A stretch of 40,725 nucleotides of DNA from Candidatus Magasanikiibacteriota bacterium. Lineage in GTDB: Bacteria > Patescibacteriota > Patescibacteriia > Magasanikbacterales > 2-02-FULL-50-9b. Below, one piece after another: positions 24,901-32,480 of this stretch. Position numbers and translations under genes: made by a program. Location: contig CALQYY010000003.1 of the NCBI GenBank assembly GCA_943349075.1, forward strand, positions 1 to 40,725, given 5' to 3'. The first letter of the stretch is position 1. Every line of letters begins with the position of its first letter. The notes under the pieces are model-generated. The model saw only the letters and a program-made list of their open reading frames with translations. It was not told where the DNA came from and made no database searches.

Positions 24901-25432
24901 CCGGATGATCTTGGAGTTCCAAATAAAAATTTTCGGCGCCGAGCATTTCTCGAAACTCCTCTGCAACTTTTTGCGCCTTTACTTTGTCGCCACTCAAAAT
25001 CAACTGTGAAATTTCACCCTGTTTGCAACCCGACAAAACAATAAGCCCCGCTCCAAGCTCGCGCAGCAATGTTTTATCAGCGCGCGGGAGTCCTTCATAA
25101 AAACCCTCGAGAGCTGCGCGCGAGACCAGTTTCATCAAATTTTTGTAGCCTTCGTAATGCTCTGCAATTACCGTTAGGTGGTATGGTTTTGGTTGATCGA
25201 ACGATTGATCCGCGCGATCTGGAACCATGTACAACTCACAACCAATAATCGGCTTAATCCCCGCCTTCAAACATTTTTCATAAAATTCAATCGCCCCATA
25301 GAGTGCGCCATTGTCGGTGAGCGCAACCGCGGTCATCCCTTGACGCTTCACCTCAGCGATAAGATCGCTAATTTGAGGCACTGCCTTAAGTAACGAATAG
25401 TGGGTATGGCAGTGGAGGTGAACAAAAGACAT
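21869..25432 (-). CDS. dnaE: DNA polymerase III alpha subunit
   Basis: A 1187-residue replicative polymerase. N-terminal PHP domain (about 1-275; HLHCHTHYS), palm with catalytic Asp395 and Asp397 (PDVDGDF) and Asp552 (KMDFLGIRN), fingers, helix-hairpin-helix region and OB fold (about 1000-1080). Two positions of the PHP site differ from the form I associate with active PHP domains: TDNG in place of TDHG and AEACE in place of AEAHE, so PHP nuclease activity is doubtful. The gene stands alone with a promoter covered by two palindromes. Confidence 0.96.
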   Translation of the reverse strand: MSFVHLHCHTHYSLLKAVPQISDLIAEVKRQGMTAVALTDNGALYGAIEFYEKCLKAGIKPIIGCELYMVPDRADQSFDQPKPYHLTVIAEHYEGYKNLMKLVSRAALEGFYEGLPRADKTLLRELGAGLIVLSGCKQGEISQLILSGDKVKAQKVAEEFREMLGAENFYLELQDHPDLDGQFLINEGLQEIGKLTGIPLVVTRDVHYLVPDDAEACEISECIGAGKTVHDHRNASLVDIDRSMSTVEQIQSRWRHLPEALENTVKIADRVNIEIKLDVWHFPPIEKPDDKTYDDVLREHAFEGLQKLLGEVSEVNRERIEYELGIIKTKGYAPYFLAVADYILWARANGIVTTTRGSAAGSLVSYSIGIVSVNPMYFKLPFERFLNPFRPSPPDVDGDFADDRREEVIAYVTKKYGKERVAQIITFGTMAARASVRDAGRALGFSYGFCDRVAKLIPFGAQGAPMTINKALEESPDLKKVFDEQPDVQRLLNIARKIEGNARHTSIHAAGVVISPEPLTEFSPVQYEIGGTLLTTQYEMHAVEKAGVLKMDFLGIRNLSILGNAVKLIGELYGAHIDLQKIPWDDKKTYAMLARGETVGVFQLAGAGMTRYVKELRPTTIFDIMAMVALFRPGPMDSIPEYIRRKHNPSLVTYIDERLKDVLDQSLGILTYQDDVLLTAIKIAGYNWEEADKFRKAMGKKIPEEMARQKEKFFTGAVERGMSQEKVEVLWHLIEPFAAYGFNKAHAASYAVVAYNTAYLKANYPAAYMTSVLSAESDDIEKMAEVTHECERMGIKVLPPHVNESFEKFAVIKGPTGREDIRFGLSAIKNVGAHITEVIIAERKARGPFESLANFLERVRDKDLNKKSIESLIKCGAMDDWGDRGMLLANVERMLVFAREHLTASDSNQGSLLGLMGAPAATLKLQPAPDADLPEKLKWEKELIGLYISSHPCADYAVIFSNNYTEIVNIEAEPAGGMILLVCIVAEAKKKWTKNHDAMMNAKVEDLSGTAEIMIFPKSFEKTEAVWVVGTVAAIIGRRSSEQGDNKIFVEHAEILTPENVGEMKTKIIEMFGLAKNKKRFVKRDPNNPGGGYGAPAEQSSNASSSPEPMTIIRSTTIEIEPSMTTENKEKLKNLLAGSRGDMKIFLAITTADGQKRIIETDFAVDWSADFQQRITLLVGQQAIQTE

Positions 25433-25441
25433 ATTTCAAAA

Positions 25442-25467
25442 GTACTTGGGATTTTACTCCCAAGTAC
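25442..25467. promoter_or_regulatory. 10-bp inverted repeat enclosing the dnaE -10 box
   Basis: GTACTTGGGA (25442-25451) and TCCCAAGTAC (25458-25467) flank six bases. The -10 box TAAAAT occupies the centre on the minus strand. As RNA it would form a hairpin, but a T run to act as terminator is weak. Confidence 0.6.
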
Positions 25468-25479
25468 CTAACTTTTCAA
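25451..25479 (-). promoter_or_regulatory. dnaE promoter
   Basis: TTGAAA (25474-25479), a 17-base spacer and TAAAAT (25451-25456), 18 bases before the ATG at 25432. A second inverted repeat, CTTTTCA and TGAAAAG (25472-25487), covers the -35 box. Confidence 0.6.
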
Positions 25480-25500
25480 GTGAAAAGAATGGATGCTCAA

Positions 25501-25854
25501 TTAGCGTGACAAATGCTTGATTGCTTTAGTTGCTTTCTTTTTTGCAACGCGGAGACCTTCTTTGCCTGCTGATTCAATTTCATCGCCGAGTGGACCCATC
25601 ACTTTTCCTGTCATCATCTTGAGGCCATCCATGACGAAACCGACACCAGCTCCAACGAGCTCCAACTTATCGCGGATATATCCAACCGATTCGTTAAGCT
25701 CGTGTAGACGTTCCTGAACTTCAGAAACGATCTGGTTTGCGTGTCGTAAAATTTGTGTTGCGTAGTAGAGCAGCCATGAGATGAATAATGCCACCCACAA
25801 AACTGAGAACGCAATTACTATGTTTAAAATGTCTTTGCTGTCGTTAATGAACAT
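25501..25854 (-). CDS. Small membrane-anchored coiled-coil protein, 117 aa
   Basis: One transmembrane helix (about residues 10-32) is followed by a long amphipathic helix (about 34-75) and a lysine-rich tail. The layout resembles the DUF948-type membrane-anchored proteins, but similarity is by shape only. It is transcribed alone from an extended -10 promoter. Function unknown. Confidence 0.7.
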   Translation of the reverse strand: MFINDSKDILNIVIAFSVLWVALFISWLLYYATQILRHANQIVSEVQERLHELNESVGYIRDKLELVGAGVGFVMDGLKMMTGKVMGPLGDEIESAGKEGLRVAKKKATKAIKHLSR

Positions 25855-25881
25855 ATTAATGAGCTAGAGAACTATGCAAGA

Positions 25882-25890
25882 ATTATAGCA
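25882..25890 (-). promoter_or_regulatory. Extended -10 promoter for the 117-aa membrane protein
   Basis: TGC then a perfect TATAAT (25882-25887) on the minus strand, 27 bases before the ATG. No good -35 box. Confidence 0.5.
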
Positions 25891-25912
25891 CGAAAGTTAT
25901 CAACAACAAAAC

Positions 25913-26668
25913 TTATTTAAACTTTTCTTCAGGCCAAAAACCCATGCGTTCAATATTGTCGACATATTTTTTGGTGAATCGTTTGTTGTCGAGTACATTC
26001 ATCGTGTCCACCATATAAACAAAATCGATGAGCAAAAGAACAACTGCGACAACAGCTGCAGCAATATATCGATTCACTAAATCGTCGCCATACGAAATAA
26101 GCGTGACACCGATGAGCGCGGCAGCGATTGAACCAAGTACTCCCCATGCCCAAATTCCCATGCGTTCAACGCGCAGCGCATGAATTTTCTGGCGCGACTC
26201 CGTTGCTTGACCTGAGATTGTCATGAGCTCGGCAAACAAAAGTTCGCCTTTTTTGCTTGAAATCTTATCGAAACCGTAGAGCTGCTGCGTTATGCGACGA
26301 AACATTTCATTGGTGTCGTCGTAGCGCTGAAATGGTAAAACTTCAAATGCGTGGAGGTATGATTCGATTGCTTCGCGTACAAGATCAAACCATGGGATCT
26401 GATTTTCGCTACGAGAAAAAGCTCGAGCTAAGTGGTGTATGCGGCGTAATTTATTGAGCTCAACAGATACCGCATCAGACAAACTGTTATATCGAGCAAT
26501 TGCATTGCTGATAAAAAAAGTAACAAGAAGACCGAAAATAATGCCCAGCAAAATCGTTGTAGCAGACCCCCACTCAAGCTGATGACCAGTTGTGAGCATT
26601 GCAAGCACCCATGAGATCGCTCCGATTGCCAAAAGATGTAACAGAAAATGAACAATGCGTTTAAACAT
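25913..26668 (-). CDS. DUF4239-like membrane protein, 251 aa
   Basis: Two transmembrane helices near the N-terminus (about 7-27 and 35-55), a long cytoplasmic helical part (60-165) and two helices near 172-190 and 198-218. The helix-loop SNAIARYNSLSDAVSVE near residue 54 and this layout fit the bestrophin-like DUF4239 family. Function unknown; an anion channel is suggested only by distant similarity of that family. It has its own promoter and no partner gene. Confidence 0.65.
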   Translation of the reverse strand: MFKRIVHFLLHLLAIGAISWVLAMLTTGHQLEWGSATTILLGIIFGLLVTFFISNAIARYNSLSDAVSVELNKLRRIHHLARAFSRSENQIPWFDLVREAIESYLHAFEVLPFQRYDDTNEMFRRITQQLYGFDKISSKKGELLFAELMTISGQATESRQKIHALRVERMGIWAWGVLGSIAAALIGVTLISYGDDLVNRYIAAAVVAVVLLLIDFVYMVDTMNVLDNKRFTKKYVDNIERMGFWPEEKFK

Positions 26669-26693
26669 ACGCGAAATATTTTTTATTTATTGT

Positions 26694-26722
26694 AGTATAC
26701 CGAATTTTGAGATGAATCGCAA
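26694..26722 (-). promoter_or_regulatory. Promoter of the DUF4239-like gene
   Basis: TTGCGA (26717-26722) and TATACT (26694-26699) with 17 bases between, 25 bases before the ATG. Confidence 0.55.
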
Positions 26723-26724
26723 AA

Positions 26725-27813
26725 TTATTTTAGAAGCAATGCGATGTCGCGATACGTGACAGCAACAACAAGAAGCATGAGGAGTGCAAAGCCAATAAGG
26801 TGTGCATATTGCTCAATTTCCCCGCGCATTTTTTTGCCAATAACTTTTTCGAAAATCACAAACAATGCACGACCACCATCAAGTGATGGAATTGGCAACA
26901 CATTGAGCACTCCCAAGTTAATCGAGAGCATTGCCATAAGTTGAAGCAACGGCCCAAAACCACTCGCAGCAACCTTTCCTGTTACAACCGCAATACCAAC
27001 CGGCCCCGACACGCCCTCTTGCAATTCACCACTCTGAACAAGTTTTGAGACAATCGTTCCGAGGGTTTTAAAAATCAAAAGCGATACGTCTTTTGTTTCT
27101 GTTCCCGCCTTAACAATCGCTGATGTAAATGGATAACGGACTGAAGCAACATCAACCATGTTCACACCAATTCCCGTCACACCTGGTTGAATTTCTCCAG
27201 GAATAACCGTCAAGCTCTTTTTTTCTTTCTGACGAACTACTTCAAGCGCAACCGTTTTTCCACCACTGTTCGAAACAATATTTTTTACACGGTCCGATGA
27301 TGGAAATTCATCTGACTCAACCTTCGAAATTTCATCACCCACTTTAATCCCCGCACGCTCCGCTGGACTCCCTTTCATAACACCGCCAACTACCAGCCGC
27401 TTGTTTGAAACAATCGCATCTGGATCTTGAAATCCAGCAGGCATATCAACGCCTGTCATGAAAAGTCCTAGAAAAATTACATAACCAAGCGCAAAATTCA
27501 TCACAACTCCAGCAAGCAAAATCACCAAACGTTGCCATGTTTTCTTGTGCGCAAAACTATCGTTGTCGCTAGAATCGCTTCCGTCTTCGCCTTTTAAACG
27601 AACAAAACCACCGAGTGGAATCCAGTTTGCCGTATAGTCTGTCCCGTTTTTATGAAAAATTTTTGCAATTTTTGGTGGAAACCCAAAACCAAATTCATAT
27701 ACACGCACACCAAATTTCCGAGCCATATAAAAATGACCCCACTCGTGCGCAATCACGAGTACAAACAAAACCAGAATAAAAACACCAATGGAAAACAATG
27801 CTGATAAAATCAT
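26725..27813 (-). CDS. rseP: Site-2 intramembrane metalloprotease, M50 family
   Basis: The start at 27813 (MILSALFSIG) is one base after the phosphomannomutase stop and puts the first helix at the N-terminus; the longer ORF lies inside the upstream gene. Length is 362 aa. Zinc motif HEWGH at residues 23-27 in the first helix. A central PDZ domain (about 140-225, with a PAERAGIKVGDEI segment) is followed by the conserved LDGGRALF near the third helix. RseP-type proteases cut membrane proteins, including anti-sigma factors and leftover signal peptides. It is coupled to the phosphomannomutase gene. Confidence 0.93.
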   Translation of the reverse strand: MILSALFSIGVFILVLFVLVIAHEWGHFYMARKFGVRVYEFGFGFPPKIAKIFHKNGTDYTANWIPLGGFVRLKGEDGSDSSDNDSFAHKKTWQRLVILLAGVVMNFALGYVIFLGLFMTGVDMPAGFQDPDAIVSNKRLVVGGVMKGSPAERAGIKVGDEISKVESDEFPSSDRVKNIVSNSGGKTVALEVVRQKEKKSLTVIPGEIQPGVTGIGVNMVDVASVRYPFTSAIVKAGTETKDVSLLIFKTLGTIVSKLVQSGELQEGVSGPVGIAVVTGKVAASGFGPLLQLMAMLSINLGVLNVLPIPSLDGGRALFVIFEKVIGKKMRGEIEQYAHLIGFALLMLLVVAVTYRDIALLLK

Positions 27814-27814
27814 A

Positions 27815-29161
27815 TTATGAAATGAGATTTTGAACTTCTGAAATTTTTTGATGCATGACATCAGCCGATTTCGCTTCTAGATTTAATCGCAAAAGCGGCT
27901 CTGTGTTTGATGGTCGTACATTAAACCACCAATCGCCCATATCAAAGAGCAATCCATCGAGTCGTGAAACAGATTTAGCAATAGGCGCGTAAACTGATTC
28001 GATTTTTTCTAATGCTGCGGCGCGATCATGCACCTCAAAATTAATTTCTCCCGAATGCGCATCACTCAAAAATTCCGCTGCCAAAACCGACAATGGTTTT
28101 CCTGATGTTTGAAGCAGTTTCAAGACAAATAACATTGCTGCTTCCGCACACTCAACGCTAAAATACTCTTGAAAATAAAAGTGACACGAGAGTTCTCCTG
28201 CAAAAATTGCACCGTTTTCGCGCATCTGTTTTTTGATAAACGCGTGCCCAACACGAGACATTTCAGGAACTCCACCAGCCGCTTCAACTGCACGCGCAAC
28301 TGCACGACGCGAACGAAGATCGAATAAAATTTTTGCACCCTGATGTGTGCGAAGTAATTCTTGTCCGATAAGACCTGTTAATACATCGCCACCGATCATA
28401 TTACCGAGCTCATCAACAAAACCAACACGATCACCATCTCCATCGAACGCGAGACCAACTGACGCTCCGCGTGACACAACTTCGTGCTTTAACGCCTCAA
28501 GCGTTTTTTCTTTTAGTGGATTTGCTTCGTGATTTGGAAATGTTCCATCCGGCGTTTCATACATCACATGCGCCGAAACCATCGGCACGCGCGCGAGCAA
28601 TTTTCGAATTACCGCACCTTCCATACCATTGCCACAATCAATCACTACTGACAGCGGCTTTGATTCGTCAAGCGAAACCATGGAAAAAATTTTATCCAAA
28701 CAATCATCAAACACCTCGCGATCCTGAGTTGTTCCCGCTTCCGGCGCCGAAACAAAATCACCCGCAAGCGCGCGCGCCTTAATTTCGAGCAAACCACTTG
28801 CCTCACCCACCGGCATACCATTTCCGAGGAGCATTTTCATGCCGTTCCACTCCCCCGTATTATGGGAGGCTGTGATCATAATTCCCCCATCATTTCCCTC
28901 ATAGCCCGCGGTTGCAAAATACAAAATCGGTGTTGTGACACACCCAACTTTGATGAGTTTGACGCCCGACGAAACTGCTGCAGCCTCTATTGCTGAGACC
29001 ATTTCAGGGCTTGAGACACGCATATCCCACCCCAAAACAAGTGTTTTTATGTCAAAATGTTCGATAAATGCACGCGCAATTTGAGCGGCGCCCGCAGCGT
29101 CCCACTCCTCTCCATAAACTCCACGAACGTCGTATGCTTTAAAAACTTTAGGTAATAACAT
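27815..29161 (-). CDS. manB: Phosphomannomutase/phosphoglucomutase
   Basis: A 448-residue member of the alpha-D-phosphohexomutase superfamily. The phosphoserine is Ser99 (TASHN), the Mg loop is Asp240-Gly-Asp-Gly-Asp-Arg, the sugar-recognition loop is GELSCHFYF near residue 325, and the phosphate-binding loop is RPSNTEP near the C-terminus. It interconverts hexose 6- and 1-phosphates for surface sugars. The TASHNTGEWNG loop has Thr where most members have Pro. It begins an operon with rseP. Confidence 0.92.
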   Translation of the reverse strand: MLLPKVFKAYDVRGVYGEEWDAAGAAQIARAFIEHFDIKTLVLGWDMRVSSPEMVSAIEAAAVSSGVKLIKVGCVTTPILYFATAGYEGNDGGIMITASHNTGEWNGMKMLLGNGMPVGEASGLLEIKARALAGDFVSAPEAGTTQDREVFDDCLDKIFSMVSLDESKPLSVVIDCGNGMEGAVIRKLLARVPMVSAHVMYETPDGTFPNHEANPLKEKTLEALKHEVVSRGASVGLAFDGDGDRVGFVDELGNMIGGDVLTGLIGQELLRTHQGAKILFDLRSRRAVARAVEAAGGVPEMSRVGHAFIKKQMRENGAIFAGELSCHFYFQEYFSVECAEAAMLFVLKLLQTSGKPLSVLAAEFLSDAHSGEINFEVHDRAAALEKIESVYAPIAKSVSRLDGLLFDMGDWWFNVRPSNTEPLLRLNLEAKSADVMHQKISEVQNLIS

Positions 29162-29177
29162 ATTTTTCTCTAATTCA

Positions 29178-29206
29178 TTGACGTTTCAGGCAAAATTAGC
29201 TATGAT
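29178..29206 (+). promoter_or_regulatory. Promoter of the LemA-clpC-hydrolase operon
   Basis: TTGACG (29178-29183), a 17-base spacer and TATGAT (29201-29206), 18 bases before the ATG at 29225. No other promoter is evident until radA, so it probably drives all seven genes. Confidence 0.6.
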
Positions 29207-29224
29207 TTCTGCATACATTTTCCT

Positions 29225-29620
29225 ATGTCCTTTAAGAACACTCCAAACGTCTGGCGAGATTATAACACACAGCGAGAACGCAGGTATCACTACCTTCCAA
29301 AGCTCATTTCCGTCAGTCGCGGCTATCTTAAAGACAATCAGCGGGAAATTTTTGCCATCGTTGAAACTGTCGAACGGGCGCGTCAACTCAAGGCGCTTGG
29401 CCTTGCCCTTCTCGGCGAACAGCTCGACGCAGAAAAAAAACTTACCAAAGAAATTCGCTCCCTGATCGTTCTTTGCAAACACCATCCAGCGCTTCTAGCA
29501 AAAAACGCATACATGGATCTCGAGCACGAACTTCTCGATGCCGATGCGCACATGCACGCGCTCCACGCCTTACTCATCGGCTCCCAAAAACAGCCCTATG
29601 GAATCAGAACTCTTCACTAA
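29225..29620 (+). CDS. LemA-like helical protein without membrane anchor
   Basis: A 131-residue helical protein. The order RRYHYLPKLISVSRGYLKD, then HPALLAKNAYMDLEHEL, mirrors the LemA family core, where the first helix reads NLV..KGYA and a later segment reads YPxLKAxxxFxxLQxEL. It lacks the N-terminal transmembrane helix of classical LemA proteins and the C-terminal YN segments, so it would be cytosolic. The role is unknown. It overlaps the clpC start by 23 bases and opens the operon. Confidence 0.6.
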   Translation: MSFKNTPNVWRDYNTQRERRYHYLPKLISVSRGYLKDNQREIFAIVETVERARQLKALGLALLGEQLDAEKKLTKEIRSLIVLCKHHPALLAKNAYMDLEHELLDADAHMHALHALLIGSQKQPYGIRTLH

Positions 29621-32108
29621 CAAATCGACGTTTCATTTTCGAAACGTAATTGCACAAGCATTTCATCACGCAGCCCTCGCGGGAACAAAAGTGGTCACCC
29701 CACTTCATTTGTTATTAGCCCTCGTTCAAGAAACTGGCAGTATTGGCGAAGAGATTGTGCGTCGTGCAGGAGTTCGCCCTGATATGCTCGTCGCACTGCT
29801 AGCACTCGCCGATGTTGTTGAGCTAAATCGCAGCGCAGTTTTATCACCAACCTCAAAACGCGTCATTGAAAAAGCGGTGATGCGCGCAGCACAAGGCAAC
29901 CATTCGTACATTGGTACAGAACATTTGCTCCACGGCTTAATCGAAGCCGCGCTTCCGGAAATTGAAATTGTTTTTAAGAACCCTGCAGTCAAAGTGAAAG
30001 AGTTAACGCAACAGCTTGAAATCGCACTCAAAAGTGCTGGCAAACTTCCTGAGATGCTCTACCAAATCTGGGGAGAAAACCAAATCAAGCAAACATGGAA
30101 AGGCGCGCCCGACAAATCAAAAAAGTTGCCCGCACTTGAATATTTTGGAAACGAACTCACGAATGAAGCGCATGCCGCAAAACTCGATCCTGTGATTGGA
30201 CGTGATGAAGAAATTGAACGCATGATTCATATTCTTGCGCGTCGAACAAAAAACAATCCACTGCTTCTCGGAGAACCAGGCGTTGGAAAAACTGCGATTG
30301 TTGAAGGTCTTGCAAAACGTGTTTTGTCAGGACAGGTTCCACCACAACTACTCGGCAAACGAATTTTCGCGGTTGATCTTGGTCTCATGATTGCGGGCAC
30401 GATGTATCGCGGTGAATTTGAATCACGCATCAAACAATTAGTCGACGAAGTTCGCGCAAATCCTGATATCATTTTGTTCATCGATGAAATCCATTCGATT
30501 GTTGGTGCTGGCTCATCAAACGGCACACTCGATGCGGCAAATCTCTTAAAGCCAGCACTTGCCCGCGGTGAGCTTCGTGTCATTGGCGCAACAACATTCG
30601 ATGAATTCAAAAAACATATCGAGCACGATGCAGCGCTTGAGCGTCGATTTCAAACAGTGAGCGTTCGCGAACCATCAACTGAAGAAACAATTGAAATTTT
30701 GTCGCACATCAAAGGCCACTACGAACGATTCCATGGAATTTCGGTTGGGCCTGATGCAGTGCACGCAGCGGTGAATCTCGCACACAAATATTTTCCTGAG
30801 AAACGCTTTCCAGACAAAGCAATTGATTTGCTTGACGAAGCGATGAGCGCAGTTAAAGTACAAACAGCGAATGTTACAACAGCCGAACTTCAAAGCCAGC
30901 TCACACAATCGCTCAAAGAAGTTGTTGTGAAAAAACAAAAAGCAATTATCAAAGAGTCGTACGAAGAGGCGCAAAAACTCAAGGCCGAAGAGCAGCAAAT
31001 CGCACTGCAGTTGAATGCTATTTTAGATGACCAGAAAAACGCGGCTCCGCGCGGCGCTGTAACAGCTCAAGATATTCACGCTGTTATCGAGCGAATTCTT
31101 CGTCGCCCCATCAGCGAGCGCGAAACAATTGCGCCAAAAGAATCGCTTCATGCATTTTTGTCTGCACGCGTTTTTGGACAAGACGACGTTCTCACAACCG
31201 TCACACACGCAATCACCAAAGCGCGCCTTGGTCTGCACGAAGAAAACCGCCCGCTTGCATCATTTTTGTTTGTCGGCTCATCTGGTGTTGGAAAAACAGA
31301 ACTCGCAAAATTAATTGCAGCTGGCATTTATGGCGATCCAAAAGCGCTCATTCGCCTGGACATGACCGAATTTTCGGAAGGATTTTCTGTGTCAAAAATG
31401 ATGGGCTCCCCTGCGGGCTATGTTGGCTATCGCGAAGGAACAACAATTGTTGACCGCCTCCGCCGCCAACCGATGAGCGTTTTGCTTTTCGACGAAATCG
31501 ACAAAGCCCACCCCGATGTGCTCAATATTTTGTTGCAAATGCTTGAGGAGGGCCGCATCGCAGACGCAAGCGGCAAAGAAGCGTCGGTCAAACAATCGGT
31601 CATCATTCTCACCTACCAAATTGCGCCCGAAGAAATTACCGGCTCAAGTTTTGGATTTAGCTCGGATGCCGTTGTTCGTTCAAGCGATGCTGTTCGAGCG
31701 ACACTTTACAACAGCTTGAAACCAGAACTTCTCAACCGTATCGACAATGCGTGCGTATTCAAGCCACTTGATAATGACAGTTTAACCAAAATCGCCGTTA
31801 AACAATTGAACGATTTTACAACTCGCCTTCTCAAGCGATCAATCGTTTTGAATTGGGATGAAAAAGTCATTGAACTCATCACCGCAAAATCATCCGACAC
31901 CAAAGAAGGCGCGCGCAAAGTTCGCCACATCATCGAAAACGCAATTGAACAAAAATTGATTGCACATTTATCGATGAATCCAGACACATCTGAGTATCGG
32001 ATTGATACAAAAAATGATATACTGGGCGTCGAACCAATCTATGCCACAGTTCGTGGGAGCGCCTCTAAAACTAAATCCCGAACCAAACGACGAGTCTTAC
32101 AGGGCTAA
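29598..32108 (+). CDS. clpC: ClpC/ClpB-type AAA+ ATPase
   Basis: The start at 29598 (MESELFTNKSTFH) begins the Clp N-domain; the ORF start 20 codons earlier lies within the upstream gene. Length is 836 aa. N-domain repeats (about 8-150), AAA+ domain 1 with Walker A GEPGVGKT (225-232) and FIDEIHSIVG, a short middle domain (about 430-475), AAA+ domain 2 with Walker A GSSGVGKT (560-567) and LLFDEIDKAHPDV. Near the expected ClpP loop it has FGF (685-687). The sensor-1 segment, normally TSN in domain 2, reads TYQ (672-674). It may unfold substrates for ClpP. Position in an operon of secreted proteins suggests envelope quality control. Confidence 0.88.
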   Translation: MESELFTNKSTFHFRNVIAQAFHHAALAGTKVVTPLHLLLALVQETGSIGEEIVRRAGVRPDMLVALLALADVVELNRSAVLSPTSKRVIEKAVMRAAQGNHSYIGTEHLLHGLIEAALPEIEIVFKNPAVKVKELTQQLEIALKSAGKLPEMLYQIWGENQIKQTWKGAPDKSKKLPALEYFGNELTNEAHAAKLDPVIGRDEEIERMIHILARRTKNNPLLLGEPGVGKTAIVEGLAKRVLSGQVPPQLLGKRIFAVDLGLMIAGTMYRGEFESRIKQLVDEVRANPDIILFIDEIHSIVGAGSSNGTLDAANLLKPALARGELRVIGATTFDEFKKHIEHDAALERRFQTVSVREPSTEETIEILSHIKGHYERFHGISVGPDAVHAAVNLAHKYFPEKRFPDKAIDLLDEAMSAVKVQTANVTTAELQSQLTQSLKEVVVKKQKAIIKESYEEAQKLKAEEQQIALQLNAILDDQKNAAPRGAVTAQDIHAVIERILRRPISERETIAPKESLHAFLSARVFGQDDVLTTVTHAITKARLGLHEENRPLASFLFVGSSGVGKTELAKLIAAGIYGDPKALIRLDMTEFSEGFSVSKMMGSPAGYVGYREGTTIVDRLRRQPMSVLLFDEIDKAHPDVLNILLQMLEEGRIADASGKEASVKQSVIILTYQIAPEEITGSSFGFSSDAVVRSSDAVRATLYNSLKPELLNRIDNACVFKPLDNDSLTKIAVKQLNDFTTRLLKRSIVLNWDEKVIELITAKSSDTKEGARKVRHIIENAIEQKLIAHLSMNPDTSEYRIDTKNDILGVEPIYATVRGSASKTKSRTKRRVLQG

Positions 32109-32469
32109 TCTTCATGCTGCAAATCTAAACAGCGCTCGCGAAGAACAAGAAAGACCTGAAGAAACAAATTTTTCAGGACAATATACGCCACCATCTGGCG
32201 ATGATTACGAAATCAATCGATCACCTACACAATTTTCTGACATGAGTGCAGACGTGGAGGACGGTGACGACCAATCCGATTTTGAGGCAGGTTATAATTC
32301 GGCGGTTGGCGACGGATCATTTCTTAAAGAAAAACTTGTTTCGTGGGCAGTAGGAATTTTTTCACCACCCGGAACAGGCCCTATGTTTGGCAGTGGCGCA
32401 TCACTCATACAGTGGATTTTCCGCGAAGACGACCCATCTGAAACATCAAACGAAAACGAAGAAACCTAA
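32041..32469 (+). CDS. Hypothetical acidic protein, 142 aa
   Basis: The start at 32041 (MPQFVGAPLKLNPEP) is chosen because the text before it is within clpC. The gene overlaps clpC by 68 bases in another frame, which is long. It is acidic, with low-complexity polar sequence in the first 95 residues, and a short hydrophobic stretch near 105-130 (WAVGIFSPPGTGPMFGSGASL). No family is recognised. It is followed by the beta-propeller gene after 11 bases and is part of the same operon. Confidence 0.6.
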   Translation: MPQFVGAPLKLNPEPNDESYRANLHAANLNSAREEQERPEETNFSGQYTPPSGDDYEINRSPTQFSDMSADVEDGDDQSDFEAGYNSAVGDGSFLKEKLVSWAVGIFSPPGTGPMFGSGASLIQWIFREDDPSETSNENEET

Positions 32470-32480
32470 CGCTCTTTTCT

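Noticed and set aside
25442-25467. Terminator for the 117-aa membrane protein gene
   Set aside because: The stem is followed by only four T and then the dnaE start, and its centre matches a -10 box at exact spacing, so a regulatory role is favoured.
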